A DNA stretch of 64,000 nucleotides, taken from positions 1 to 64,000 of IMG/VR virus record IMGVR_UViG_3300034111_001103; one strand, written 5' to 3'. The notes under the pieces were generated by a model. The model did no database searches. It saw only the letters and a program-made list of their open reading frames with translations, and was not told the origin of the DNA. Position 1 is the first letter of the stretch, and each line of letters opens with the position of its first letter. The position numbers and the translations under genes are program-made. This document shows positions 48,499 to 58,522 of this stretch, piece by piece. Source of the DNA: a virus.

Positions 48499-48530
48499 GG
48501 GAGGTTCAAGGAAGTTTCCTTATTCCTCCC
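48499..48530 (-). terminator. Strong terminator after the 48561 gene
   Basis: GGGAGG (48499-48504) pairs with CCTCCC (48525-48530), with an inner AAGGAA/TTCCTT stem. On the minus strand it is followed by a run of T. It ends the head-gene transcript. Confidence 0.85.
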
Positions 48531-48560
48531 TAATAATAGGTTATTTATTTAGAGTATTTT

Positions 48561-50495
48561 TTAGATAACTATAGGTGATACTATTGAACCTGGGAAAGAA
48601 ACAAAAGCATTGATAGCATTTACAAAACTAGAACCTTGTCCAGCAGGAAAGTACACTGTTAATGAATGTTCTTCAAATTGAGAGTGTCCAAAACCTGAAG
48701 CCATACCAGAGTTTCCTACTTCTGAAGTATATGTCAAAACATATTCATCATAGTATCCTTGTAAATCTATTCCTAATTCATATCCCATAGCATCTCTTGT
48801 TGCAGGATCACTATTCCAGTTTCTGTTAAAGTAGAAGTTAGATAATACTACTCTTTCAGAAAGTACACTAGAACCATATCCTTTTGCATATTTAACTCCT
48901 TGAACAACTGTTACAGGGAAATCAGAAGAGCAAAGTTCACTATAATCCATATCATTAGGGTTTTTACTAGATACAGATATAAACAAAGGTTCAACTTCAT
49001 AAGAAACTGCTTCAAAAAAACATTCTTTTCTATCTCTTTGTACATAAGCACTTTCTAATTGTACTCCACATACACAACCTACACCAGTAACATCAGTAGC
49101 TACTAAAGTCCATATAGAACCATTAAAAGGTTGAGGAGCTGTAAAAGTATAAGTAGGGTCAGAACAATCATCACAATAAATATTATCACTTTCTATTTCT
49201 ATGAAATATTGAGTAGTACAAGTACCAGTGTTAGTAGTTCCTTGAGTTACAGTACCAATTCCATCATAAGCTGCTTGTAATTCTGTTAAGAATCCATCTC
49301 CACAAACATTATTTTTAAGAGATATAGAGTAGCTTTGTAAAGCTCTAGTACAAGTAACACCTTCAGTCCATGCTATAGAAGTAGCAGTATCTTGAGTACA
49401 AACTGCTTGAACATCTCCTATAAGAGTAACCACATCCCCAGCTGTAGCAGCAGCTAAAGTTGCACTTGTAGAATATATTTCATAAGTAGAAGTACCAAAT
49501 GCTCGAGATAATCTTATTGCTGTATTTTCTTCTGCTGTTGCAGTATAGTCAGTTTTAAAAGTAGCTAATGCTGTTGGAGTACCATCATCTGTTCTTGTTA
49601 CAGTATAAGCATACAAACCATCTACTAAAGTATATCCAGAAGGACAAGTAGTACAATTAGGAATTGTAGGAGTAACAGAAGAATCAAAAGCTGTTGGAGT
49701 AGAACTATCACATACAACTAATTTATAAGTTGAGTAAACTCCTGATCTAGATAATCTAGATACAGCTGTACCAATATACTGAGCTTGAACTCTTCCTAGT
49801 GCTTCTTGATTACCTGCATCAGCTACAACCAAAGTAAATTCTGTACAGTTTACAGTAGCATAACCACTTGGAGTATCACAAGATACAACTTTAGAAGCTC
49901 TTACATATTTAGAAAGTAATTCTCCACCTATAGTTTTTCTTTTATTGATTGCATCAATCATTGCATCTGCAACTACATTACAATCTACTAAAGCTCCACA
50001 ATTATCTGCACATTCATCAGTACAAGGTAACTGAATAGTAAATGCTTCAGTTAATGTATTGTAGTGAGTAGTAGAACTAGCTCCTAAAAGATTTCCTATA
50101 GGTGCTCCAGATAATGTTAGGTAGAAATTCATATCTTTACCTTCTTGTAAAGATAAAGTTTTAGTAGCATCCACACCATCATAACCAATTCTTACAATCA
50201 TATTCTGAGGTGCTTGGCTTTTATTACCAACCCAAGATTTAATACTTGATGCTTTAATTGGAAGAGATTTTGGTGTTTCATTTGTTAGACCAATTCCCAT
50301 AGGAAAAGATCTAACATCTCTACCCCAAGCTATTATAATAGCATTGTTTGTAGGATATGAAGGAGTAGTTACTGCTTGATAAGTTCTAGCATCGAAAACT
50401 CCAATTTGAAAATCACCTAAATCATAAGTTGATCCTGTAGAAGGAATAGAACCTAAGTTTGTGATAAATGCATTTCTGTACGGTTGTGTTGCCAT
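48561..50495 (-). CDS. Large virion protein (tail or collar), phage B
   Basis: 644 residues. The N-terminal ~140 residues (MATQPYRNAFITNLGSIPST; AWGRDVRSFPMG) and the C-terminal ~150 (ECFFEAVSYEVEPLFISV; GHSQFEEHSLTVYFPAG) form a structured core. Between them lie several Cys-rich, Thr/Ala-rich repeats (residues 190-440). It is followed by a strong terminator, as expected for a major structural gene. It might be a tail tube or sheath-type protein, but no decisive motif is visible. Confidence 0.6.
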   Translation of the reverse strand: MATQPYRNAFITNLGSIPSTGSTYDLGDFQIGVFDARTYQAVTTPSYPTNNAIIIAWGRDVRSFPMGIGLTNETPKSLPIKASSIKSWVGNKSQAPQNMIVRIGYDGVDATKTLSLQEGKDMNFYLTLSGAPIGNLLGASSTTHYNTLTEAFTIQLPCTDECADNCGALVDCNVVADAMIDAINKRKTIGGELLSKYVRASKVVSCDTPSGYATVNCTEFTLVVADAGNQEALGRVQAQYIGTAVSRLSRSGVYSTYKLVVCDSSTPTAFDSSVTPTIPNCTTCPSGYTLVDGLYAYTVTRTDDGTPTALATFKTDYTATAEENTAIRLSRAFGTSTYEIYSTSATLAAATAGDVVTLIGDVQAVCTQDTATSIAWTEGVTCTRALQSYSISLKNNVCGDGFLTELQAAYDGIGTVTQGTTNTGTCTTQYFIEIESDNIYCDDCSDPTYTFTAPQPFNGSIWTLVATDVTGVGCVCGVQLESAYVQRDRKECFFEAVSYEVEPLFISVSSKNPNDMDYSELCSSDFPVTVVQGVKYAKGYGSSVLSERVVLSNFYFNRNWNSDPATRDAMGYELGIDLQGYYDEYVLTYTSEVGNSGMASGFGHSQFEEHSLTVYFPAGQGSSFVNAINAFVSFPGSIVSPIVI

Positions 50496-50527
50496 TTTAT
50501 TTTATTTGTTTAAATTTATTTTTATAA

Positions 50528-51190
50528 TTAGTTTTGTTTAACTTTCCTACTATCTGCTAGTTGATAACCTATTGAATTTTCTGAACTTCTAAAGAATTCT
50601 TCTACAGCATAGTTTATGATTTCATCCATAAACCTATCATCTATAGGTAGAGGTTGGTTTGTTGAATTTGTGTTGTCTATATTAATGTATCCTTCTATAT
50701 CAAAAGTTGGAAGATTTAAATAATAAGTAACAGTTATTTTAGGTATAGTAAAATCTGTTTTATATACTTTTATAGAGTTAGATGCTATTTGGTGAAATGT
50801 CCATTCCCAATCAAAGTCTGGTTTTTGGTTTTCATCAAATTCTAAAAGGTTTTTATTTTGACCTTTAGAGGGTCTAGAAAAGATTACCTTTTTGCATTTG
50901 TCTTTTACAGCTTCACAAGTTACAGATATACATTCAAAAAAGTTTGAGTCTATTGGAAATTCTATAAAATCTCCTTTATCTATACCATTTATTTTTGAGG
51001 TTGTAACTACTAAAGATTGTATGTCATCTATTAGGATAGAGTCTTTATTCTTTAGTTTATCATTCTCCCAGATATTTTTAACTTCATTTATGATTAAAGC
51101 AAATCTGGCTTTATCACATTGAATGTTAAATTCTGTATTACCTTTATTTATTTTTAATAAAAACTTCTGATATGCTATTTCTGGATTCAT
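50528..51190 (-). CDS. Putative head-tail connector (phage B)
   Basis: 220 residues. The N-terminus is helical (EIAYQKFLLKINKGN) and the middle beta-rich. The C-terminus DDRFMDEIINYAVEEFFRS is typical of adaptor proteins that end in a helix binding the portal. It lies between the capsid-proximal gene 51207 and the large virion gene. Confidence 0.6.
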   Translation of the reverse strand: MNPEIAYQKFLLKINKGNTEFNIQCDKARFALIINEVKNIWENDKLKNKDSILIDDIQSLVVTTSKINGIDKGDFIEFPIDSNFFECISVTCEAVKDKCKKVIFSRPSKGQNKNLLEFDENQKPDFDWEWTFHQIASNSIKVYKTDFTIPKITVTYYLNLPTFDIEGYINIDNTNSTNQPLPIDDRFMDEIINYAVEEFFRSSENSIGYQLADSRKVKQN

Positions 51191-51206
51191 TTTAAACCTT
51201 TAGTTT

Positions 51207-52172
51207 TTAGCCAAGGTTTTTCATAGTCTTAGCTTTTTTATCAACTGCTTCTCTCAACTGTGCTAATTCTGTAGAAAAAGAATCAGATTTTAATAATTCA
51301 ATAGAACCTTCTTCAGTATCTCTATAATTAACTCCACCTCTAAAATAACATTTATCTGTAGGATTAAACTTAACTATATTTAAGATTACAGCTTTTTTGA
51401 AAAGATTTGCTGTCATTATATCTTCATTCTTTAAAGAACAAGCATTATTGAATTTTTCTGCTTGAGCAACAATCATTGTTTTTTCATATAACAACTCTTG
51501 TAAAAGATCTTCAGACATATTTCTCTTAGGTTTGTACCCTAAGTAATAAGCAATTTCCCAAGCTCTATCATAATTTACTTTATCTCCAAATAACTCAGAT
51601 AAGTGTTTACCTTTAGCTATATCTATTCTTACTCTTTGTCTAGCATCTTTGTTTATTTCATCTTCAGTTGTTAAGAGGTATTTAGCTTCTCTGAACTTAG
51701 GATCTCCAGCTTCTTCTTTAGTGCCTGGTACTAGATTGTTAAACTTTAAGAAAATAAGAGCTACTTTATGATAAGGATTATCTGTAGGACTTAAATTATA
51801 ACTTTTACCTTTGATGTCCATGTATGCATTACCAAATGCATCATCTCCAAGAACTACACAAAAATCATCCCAGAATTCAGATTTAGGAGATAAGTCAACA
51901 CCTAAAGTATCTTCTAGGTCTTGTTTTAACTCTGTAATTTCTTTAATTTTTTGTTCTTTTTCTTTACCTTTTAAAACCAATACACTTGGATGAGTTACAT
52001 CTAAACCTGTAGAGAATTTTTTTAAGTTATGATTGTAAGGACAAAAAATTAATTTACTAGTATCTGGGTAAGAACTTTTTTTGTAATCAGAAAGTCCTGA
52101 AGGATCTTTCTCAATGTATCTTTGTTTTACTTGATATGACTTAGATAAGTCAATAGTTGAATCAGTGTTCAT
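51207..52172 (-). CDS. Head-associated protein, unknown (phage B)
   Basis: 321 residues, helical and charged, with an N-terminus like YQVKQRYIEKDPSGLSDYKK. It is directly downstream of the major capsid gene. The leader has repeated ACCAAAAA segments. No family is recognised. It may be an internal or ring protein. Confidence 0.6.
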   Translation of the reverse strand: MNTDSTIDLSKSYQVKQRYIEKDPSGLSDYKKSSYPDTSKLIFCPYNHNLKKFSTGLDVTHPSVLVLKGKEKEQKIKEITELKQDLEDTLGVDLSPKSEFWDDFCVVLGDDAFGNAYMDIKGKSYNLSPTDNPYHKVALIFLKFNNLVPGTKEEAGDPKFREAKYLLTTEDEINKDARQRVRIDIAKGKHLSELFGDKVNYDRAWEIAYYLGYKPKRNMSEDLLQELLYEKTMIVAQAEKFNNACSLKNEDIMTANLFKKAVILNIVKFNPTDKCYFRGGVNYRDTEEGSIELLKSDSFSTELAQLREAVDKKAKTMKNLG

Positions 52173-52214
52173 TTTGGTTTTTTGGTTTTTGGTTTTTTAA
52201 AAATTTAGTATATC

Positions 52215-53912
52215 TTAGTAAGGAGCAGACAATTCAAATAAGATTGATTTTGTAGGATCTTTCAACCAGATATTAGATTGATTTTCCATGATAGTTGTAG
52301 AACCATCAAATCTACTTGAAGCTACATTACCTCTACCTGCTGAAGGAGCATATGGAGATGTTCTACCTGCAATATAAGTTACTTTAGTACCTGGCATTCC
52401 TGCATTTCTTACTAAGTAAATATTTGCTCCAGTATCTACACCTTTAGCCCATTCTACTTGAGAAGTTACTTGAGCAGCATTTGTTGATGCTGAGTCTGTA
52501 ACATCAAATATAGCAGAAGTGTAAGAATGTTTAGGGAAACCTCCAATATAAGGTTCATCTTCAGTTCTTGAGAACTGTGAATCAAATGCTGGGTTATGTT
52601 CTATTTCAAGAGTACCTAAACCAGAGATGAATACAGATTGCATTCTATAACCAGAAGATAATTGAGATATACCATTTATTTCACCTACTTTTTTAACTAT
52701 ACCAAGATCAGCTGCTTGTAATACTGCACCAGCTTGATTAGCTGTTCTATTTAATTCTTCATTAAAGATTCTTTGAAGTTCATTAACTGCACCTCTACCA
52801 CCTTGTAATTTGAATTTTCTCATATAATCAGGAATGTCTGGTCTGTTTCTGAAAACTTGTCCAAATACATTCATTAAAGCTTGTTTAGAGTATCTAGGGA
52901 TTTTAGCCCAGTTACCTCTTTTCATTTGTTGGTATAAACCTTCACCTATGATTTGAGATTTGTTTCTAGCACCTTGTATAACACCTCCTTTTGCCCACAT
53001 AAGATCTCTTTCTTCATCTAACATTAATTGTTTCATGATAAGAGCATCAGCCATAGACATCCAAGAAGCTGTACCAGGTTTAATACCTTGCATACCATCA
53101 GTACCTAATTTACCATTACCTTCACCAATAACCATATAGAAATTAGGGTCATTTGGATTTAAAAGGTTAGAGTTACCTCCTACAAAGTCTACAGGAGTAG
53201 TACCATTATTTTTATTGAATTGTAGATTCAATCTTTGAGCATTACCTGTGATAGTATACTCAACACCTCTTCTACCTCCCAATTGATGTTTTAATTTCAT
53301 CATACCAAAAGAGTTCTCAATACCTGCAAAGTTTTCTGTGAATTCTCCACCTGTACCTGAAATTCTAAAGTATTGTGTACCTACAGATAAATATTTTTTA
53401 TCAAAGTATTCATCTCTATTGTTAGTTACTAGTCTTACTTTGTAAATAAAACCTTGACCACTTTGAGCAGATGCTACATCCACAATGTAAAGATTTTGTC
53501 CATCTCTGAAGTCTGGAGTAATTCTTGTTCCAATTTGGAAAGTTGGTTCTAGATTACCATCACCTAAACAGATTTCAAATAATTGACCATCTTGACCTGG
53601 TTTAGCTATATCAGTACTCATTTCCTCTTTTACAGTAACACCATCTAATTGGTAAGGCATGTTGAAAGTTAATTCTCCATCATCTCCATTTAAATAGATA
53701 GTATTTTTTTGTAATTCTGTCATTGACAATAATGGTGTAGAGATAAGAGACCATTGATTCCATGCTGAGAGAACTCCCATATGAGTAGATCTAATATCAT
53801 CTCCAAACATCTTTAATAAGTTGTTTGAGTCTGTAAAAACTCCAGACATTCTATAATCTGCTTTTTTTACTACTAAGTTATTGCCAAAATTCTGAAAAGT
53901 AGGTGTTGCCAT
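52215..53912 (-). CDS. Major capsid protein (phage B), probable
   Basis: 565 residues. The order scaffold - this gene - head proteins is the usual one. The sequence has long beta stretches, a GGRRGVEYTITGNAQRL loop and a compact end (WLKDPTKSILFELSAPY). Size and position agree with the larger HK97-fold capsid proteins of crAss-like and related Bacteroidota phages. No fold search was run. Confidence 0.7.
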   Translation of the reverse strand: MATPTFQNFGNNLVVKKADYRMSGVFTDSNNLLKMFGDDIRSTHMGVLSAWNQWSLISTPLLSMTELQKNTIYLNGDDGELTFNMPYQLDGVTVKEEMSTDIAKPGQDGQLFEICLGDGNLEPTFQIGTRITPDFRDGQNLYIVDVASAQSGQGFIYKVRLVTNNRDEYFDKKYLSVGTQYFRISGTGGEFTENFAGIENSFGMMKLKHQLGGRRGVEYTITGNAQRLNLQFNKNNGTTPVDFVGGNSNLLNPNDPNFYMVIGEGNGKLGTDGMQGIKPGTASWMSMADALIMKQLMLDEERDLMWAKGGVIQGARNKSQIIGEGLYQQMKRGNWAKIPRYSKQALMNVFGQVFRNRPDIPDYMRKFKLQGGRGAVNELQRIFNEELNRTANQAGAVLQAADLGIVKKVGEINGISQLSSGYRMQSVFISGLGTLEIEHNPAFDSQFSRTEDEPYIGGFPKHSYTSAIFDVTDSASTNAAQVTSQVEWAKGVDTGANIYLVRNAGMPGTKVTYIAGRTSPYAPSAGRGNVASSRFDGSTTIMENQSNIWLKDPTKSILFELSAPY

Positions 53913-53948
53913 TTTTTATAATTTTTTTTATTATTTGTTTATTTAAGT

Positions 53949-55124
53949 TTATTTAAACCTATCAAATGTGGTAGGTCTGTTAAAAGTTTGTTTTTGTTTT
54001 TTAGTTTCTTCAGGAAACTCAGTATTTTTTCTAGTAATATTACCTTCTCTTATAAGTTGGAAAGTTTTTTTATTAGTTTCCTTTTCTATTTCTTTTTTAT
54101 CTCCCACAGAATCAAAGTCTTTAACCATTTTAACAAGTTTTAAAAACTTTGCAGGATCAGATTGGATTTCTTGTATTTTTAAAAGATAATCAGAAGCTTT
54201 TCTTCCACCTTCAATTACATGTTTAGTATCAAAATAAAACTTTTCTAATTCTTTTTTTTCTCTATCAGGAGTAGAATCTTTGTAGATAGCTTCTTTGAAA
54301 GTTTTTATGTATTTTTCTTGAGATTCTCTTTGATATTTAGCTTGTCTTTCTTGTTCTTGTAAAAGAGTTTGTCTATCTTCTTGTATAGCTTTCACTAGTG
54401 CTTCTTTTGCTTCTTCAGCAGCTTCTGATAAAGCTTCAGCTCCTTGATCTTTTAAGAACTCGATGTATTTTTTTGTATTTTTATCAGAAGCACCTAAAGC
54501 TTCTTGATAATTTTTTATTAATTCTTCAGCATGATCAGGATCTTCAGGATCATAAGAATCTATATTTTTTTGGTCAGCTTCAAATTTTGCTAAATCTTCA
54601 ACTCTACCTCCATTTTTTATAAACTCATAAAAAGACTTATATTGTTCTCCTAGTTCTTCTTCTTTTTGTTGTAGAACAGATTCAGCTTTCCACTGTGCTT
54701 GTTTGATAGCTAGTTCTTGAAAAGATTCATCATCTAGCTCTAAATCTTCTATAGGTTGACCTTTTTCATCTTCTACAGGAAACCATTCTCCAGATTCTAC
54801 TAACATCTTATAGTATTGAGTTCTATCTAGACCTGTTGATTTTGTATTCTCAGTAGTAGGTTTATTATCTTTACTTTTACCAGAGTCTTTTTGAGTATCT
54901 TCTGTAGTAGTAGGTTCTGCACCTAAAACAGATAATTCCTCCTCTGTCATACTTGGGATTTCTCCAGGTATTAAAGTTTGATTGGGAATTACTGTGGTTT
55001 CAGTTTTGGTGTTTTCTACAGTTTCTGTTGTTTCTGTAGTAGCTCCAGGAGCATTATCTAAAGACTCTCCTGACAAAGCTTGAATCTCATCATCAGATAA
55101 TGAGGCAACTTGAAAATCAGACAT
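53949..55124 (-). CDS. Scaffold-like protein (phage B)
   Basis: 391 residues from ATG at 55124 (MSDFQVASLSDDE). The extra ten codons upstream are the A-rich leader. Acidic N-terminal third, then long coiled coil (QDRQTLLQEQERQAKYQRES; KTFKEAIYKDSTPDREKKE) and a basic end. A typical scaffold, directly before the capsid gene. Confidence 0.75.
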   Translation of the reverse strand: MSDFQVASLSDDEIQALSGESLDNAPGATTETTETVENTKTETTVIPNQTLIPGEIPSMTEEELSVLGAEPTTTEDTQKDSGKSKDNKPTTENTKSTGLDRTQYYKMLVESGEWFPVEDEKGQPIEDLELDDESFQELAIKQAQWKAESVLQQKEEELGEQYKSFYEFIKNGGRVEDLAKFEADQKNIDSYDPEDPDHAEELIKNYQEALGASDKNTKKYIEFLKDQGAEALSEAAEEAKEALVKAIQEDRQTLLQEQERQAKYQRESQEKYIKTFKEAIYKDSTPDREKKELEKFYFDTKHVIEGGRKASDYLLKIQEIQSDPAKFLKLVKMVKDFDSVGDKKEIEKETNKKTFQLIREGNITRKNTEFPEETKKQKQTFNRPTTFDRFK

Positions 55125-55223
55125 TTTTTTTGGTTTTTTGGTTTTGTGATACAATATTACAAAATATTATTCATATAAAAAAATGAGTATCAATACTTTG
55201 CTTTAATATGTTAAAATGATACT

Positions 55224-55544
55224 TTAAGTTGTAAGTAATCTTTTTATGTGCTCAAAAAGATAAGCTTGTATTTCATGATTGTTAAAATCTATTTCTACTC
55301 CAGCATAATTTAATATATACCAAGTAGCGTGGATTAATTCATGATCTAAAGTAGTATTATTGTTATAAAATAATAGAAAAGAACTTGGACCAGGAAATTG
55401 ATAGAATATACCAAATACATTATCTAGGTCTTCTATTAATTTTGTCTCATTAGGATAATTTAATTTAACCCATTTTTGACATTTTTCTTTATCTTTAAAA
55501 CTAAATATGGGAAAATTAAAAGGTTCAACTATTATTTTTTTCAT
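55224..55544 (-). CDS. HExxH metallopeptidase-like protein
   Basis: 106 residues with LDHELIHATWYILNYAG (HExxH) and NHEIQAYLFEHI (a downstream Glu as third zinc ligand), the minimal gluzincin layout. It overlaps the portal gene by one base and lies before the scaffold, where other phages place a prohead protease. A capsid-maturation protease is possible. Confidence 0.65.
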   Translation of the reverse strand: MKKIIVEPFNFPIFSFKDKEKCQKWVKLNYPNETKLIEDLDNVFGIFYQFPGPSSFLLFYNNNTTLDHELIHATWYILNYAGVEIDFNNHEIQAYLFEHIKRLLTT

Positions 55545-58438
55545 TATTTAGAAGGTTTTGGTTTAGTTCTAGCATTTTTAAGTTGAACTTTAGCTATATC
55601 TAGTTTTATCTTTCCTAACTTTTCATCATTTTTAGCTTCTTTATCTGCTAGTTTTGATTCTTTGTTTAGAACATCCATATCAGTTTTATGTTTCTTGTTA
55701 GCTAACTGTAACTGATTTTGATTTTGTTCTCTAGAAGTTTGTTGTTTTATTTTCTCTGTTTGAGTTTTAGCTCTAAAAGCATCTTCTTTAGCTTTAATGT
55801 CTCTAGCTTGTAAACTTAATTTTTGTTTCTCTAAAGAATGTTTTCTAGAAGATTCTAAGAATTTATGAGAATTGTCTAAGGTAGAGATATATTGATCATG
55901 GGAAAGTCTAGATTGTTCTATAGCTATTTTACCTTGTTCTATAGCATCTATCATATTATTATCAGCAGTATCTGTGTCAAAACCCATTACTTTTATAGAA
56001 GCTTCTTGTATTTTAGCTTCTCTATTGAGTTGATTTTGTTCTGCTTCAAATGCTTGAGCTTTATCTAAGGCTTCTTGTTGAGCTTTAATTTGTTGTTGTT
56101 GCATTTCTTGCTCATGTTGTCTTTGAGCTTCTACTTCTTTTCTTTGATCTTCTTCTGCAACCTCCAAAGCTTTTTGTATAGCATTGATGTTTTTCAAAGA
56201 TATGATAGATATAAGTTTAGACATAGGTAGGTTAGTAGTATTGTTCTCTACAGCTAATCTTCTAGCTAAATCTAAGTCTTGTAAAGTTTCTTGAGCATTA
56301 TCTACATTTACACCCATATTCTTTAAGAGTAAATCTGTACCTGTAGTTTTTATGAAAGCATTGCCTAGGTCAGAAGTTATATAGTCCAGAGTAATGTCTC
56401 CTTTAGTACTAGCAACATATTGTGCTAGGTCTATAAGCATTGTTAGTTTTCTTCTCTTATAGTTATAGAAGTTTTCATTGTAGGGTTCTGTAATTGCATA
56501 AGAATTCATTACAGCTGCTTGAATACCTGTAGCTGTTTCTGAAGCTTGAGTTTGTCCTTGTCTTTGTGGGGTAATACCTATTTGTTTGAAACCCATATCT
56601 TCTATAATAGCAGCCATTTGTAATAACTGCATAGCTTTTTCAGTTTCTCCTAAGTCTAGAACAGTAGTTTGATTAAATTGCACAGAACCTCCTGTGTTTG
56701 AAACAGATGTATCTAAAGGCACAATTCCTAACTCTCTACCTATAGCTAATCCTTTTTCTAAAGCTTGTTCTCCTCCCCAATCTTTAAAGTTAGATAAAAG
56801 TTTAACATCTAAGAAAGCTATCTTACCATTATTTCTTTGAGCTATACCATAAGCTTGATTTACAAGGGCATTATAAAATATCTGATAAGGTTTTAGTAGA
56901 TCTACAAGGGAATTGGATTTAGCATTTCTATTGTTGAAGATACCTCCTACTACAGGAAGTTTTGGTTCAAAAGGAGTAAAATCCCCTTTGAATTGGAAAG
57001 GACAAGGTTTAACATCAAAGTAAATAGCATTTCTATCTCTATCTTCTGTAGATTGAGAGAAATTAGCATTTATTTTACATCCTTGCCATATTTGAGTATG
57101 CCAAGTCCATACTACACTATTTACAGGAAAGTCTTCGTTATAATTAACAAGAGGGGTGTCTCTTATTTCTTTTATATTGAAAAGTTTTGGGTTAAAAGAT
57201 TCATCTACTATTTGTGTGGTAGCTTCACCAGTTTCAGGATCAGCTATAGTTAAGTAACCTATTCTAGATTGACTTCTCCAATAAGCTTCTGTAACTTGAA
57301 CTAAGTCTCCTGTTGCAAATTGGAAATTAGGAAAACCTGTGTTTAAGTCTTCATAACCCAAAGTAGGAAGATTTCCTACAGGAGTATTATTCCAAGGGTC
57401 AAATCCTATAGAAGTAGTTACATTTGCATAATCTCTGTAAGCAGGAAAAGGATACATTGTAGCATTAAAGAACTCTCCATATACATTTCCTTGTGTCTCT
57501 CTATAGTCTTTAGGGTATAATTTTTTAATTTGCTCTTCAGCCATTCTCCAACCAAATCTATCTATTACTGTAGATTTGTTCATATAGAATACTCTACCTA
57601 CATAATCTCCTTTTTCTATATGTGGAAGATCTGGATGCTGATGGAAAAATACATTTAAAGGGTTCCAATATTCTAGATTATAACCTGTAGGTGTGAGGTA
57701 CATATGTGAAAAGCATCTATCTGCTATCAACATATCTGTAAACTCTACTTTTTCTAGTTCTCTAAAGTTAAATCTTTTTCTATCATTAGAAAGTACAGCT
57801 TGTCCCCATTCTTCAGCAGAAGTTCTGTAGTCATACCTCATATATTTTTCAATATTCTTAGGAGTTAACTCCTGGTATTTTTCTTGAACTTGTTGTTGGT
57901 ATTGTTGAGCTTCTTCTTCTGTTTTGAAGTCTTTCTTGTTAGGGTCTATTCCTTGTTGTTGTAACTTAAGAGTTATTTCTCTTTGGATTTCTTCCATCAT
58001 AAACTGATGTAATAAATCAGTCTTAACTCTTAATCTTTCATTAGTAGCATCTGGTCCACTTTCCACCACAGAAAATATATCAGGTCTCTTAAGGTATTCT
58101 CCTACTAAAAGTTGAACAGCCTTACCTATAATATCATAATGTTTTAAGTGAGAAGGAATTTCAAACTCTTGAGATATAGCAGATACTAAATCTACATACT
58201 CATTCTTTCTCATATAATGGGCTAAATCAAACTCTTTAGATACTATCTTGTAGTTTTCCTTTAAAGCCATATTTTGAGCAAACTGATACCTTCCTACAGC
58301 TTCTAAAGCATCCATAGTATCTTTCATCCATTTGGACACACCAAATTTATCCAACTCTTCTAGTTTCTTAGTAAGAGGTAGTTGTTGTCTGGGTAAAGCT
58401 GCATTTAAAGGTTTGCTTGTATCTATAGCACTTGTCAT
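55544..58438 (-). CDS. Portal protein (phage B), very large
   Basis: 964 residues, directly downstream of terminase. Residues 1-700 are the body, with a helical N-terminal segment and beta wing (YLTPTGYNLEYWNPLNVFFH). Residues 780-960 are a Gln/Lys-rich coiled coil (EMQQQQIKAQQEALDKAQ). Portals of this size with a Q-rich tail are known from crAss-like phages. Transcribed with the terminase operon. Confidence 0.8.
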   Translation of the reverse strand: MTSAIDTSKPLNAALPRQQLPLTKKLEELDKFGVSKWMKDTMDALEAVGRYQFAQNMALKENYKIVSKEFDLAHYMRKNEYVDLVSAISQEFEIPSHLKHYDIIGKAVQLLVGEYLKRPDIFSVVESGPDATNERLRVKTDLLHQFMMEEIQREITLKLQQQGIDPNKKDFKTEEEAQQYQQQVQEKYQELTPKNIEKYMRYDYRTSAEEWGQAVLSNDRKRFNFRELEKVEFTDMLIADRCFSHMYLTPTGYNLEYWNPLNVFFHQHPDLPHIEKGDYVGRVFYMNKSTVIDRFGWRMAEEQIKKLYPKDYRETQGNVYGEFFNATMYPFPAYRDYANVTTSIGFDPWNNTPVGNLPTLGYEDLNTGFPNFQFATGDLVQVTEAYWRSQSRIGYLTIADPETGEATTQIVDESFNPKLFNIKEIRDTPLVNYNEDFPVNSVVWTWHTQIWQGCKINANFSQSTEDRDRNAIYFDVKPCPFQFKGDFTPFEPKLPVVGGIFNNRNAKSNSLVDLLKPYQIFYNALVNQAYGIAQRNNGKIAFLDVKLLSNFKDWGGEQALEKGLAIGRELGIVPLDTSVSNTGGSVQFNQTTVLDLGETEKAMQLLQMAAIIEDMGFKQIGITPQRQGQTQASETATGIQAAVMNSYAITEPYNENFYNYKRRKLTMLIDLAQYVASTKGDITLDYITSDLGNAFIKTTGTDLLLKNMGVNVDNAQETLQDLDLARRLAVENNTTNLPMSKLISIISLKNINAIQKALEVAEEDQRKEVEAQRQHEQEMQQQQIKAQQEALDKAQAFEAEQNQLNREAKIQEASIKVMGFDTDTADNNMIDAIEQGKIAIEQSRLSHDQYISTLDNSHKFLESSRKHSLEKQKLSLQARDIKAKEDAFRAKTQTEKIKQQTSREQNQNQLQLANKKHKTDMDVLNKESKLADKEAKNDEKLGKIKLDIAKVQLKNARTKPKPSK

Positions 58439-58522
58439 TAATACATAAATTATTGTAGCACAATATTACATAAAATATTCCATATTTTAGAATTGATAAC
58501 TAATATCAGTTATTTTGGTTAT

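Noticed and set aside
53968-57253. Plus-strand ORFs across phage B scaffold and portal
   Set aside because: Antisense shadows. Leu/Phe-rich translations with no promoter.
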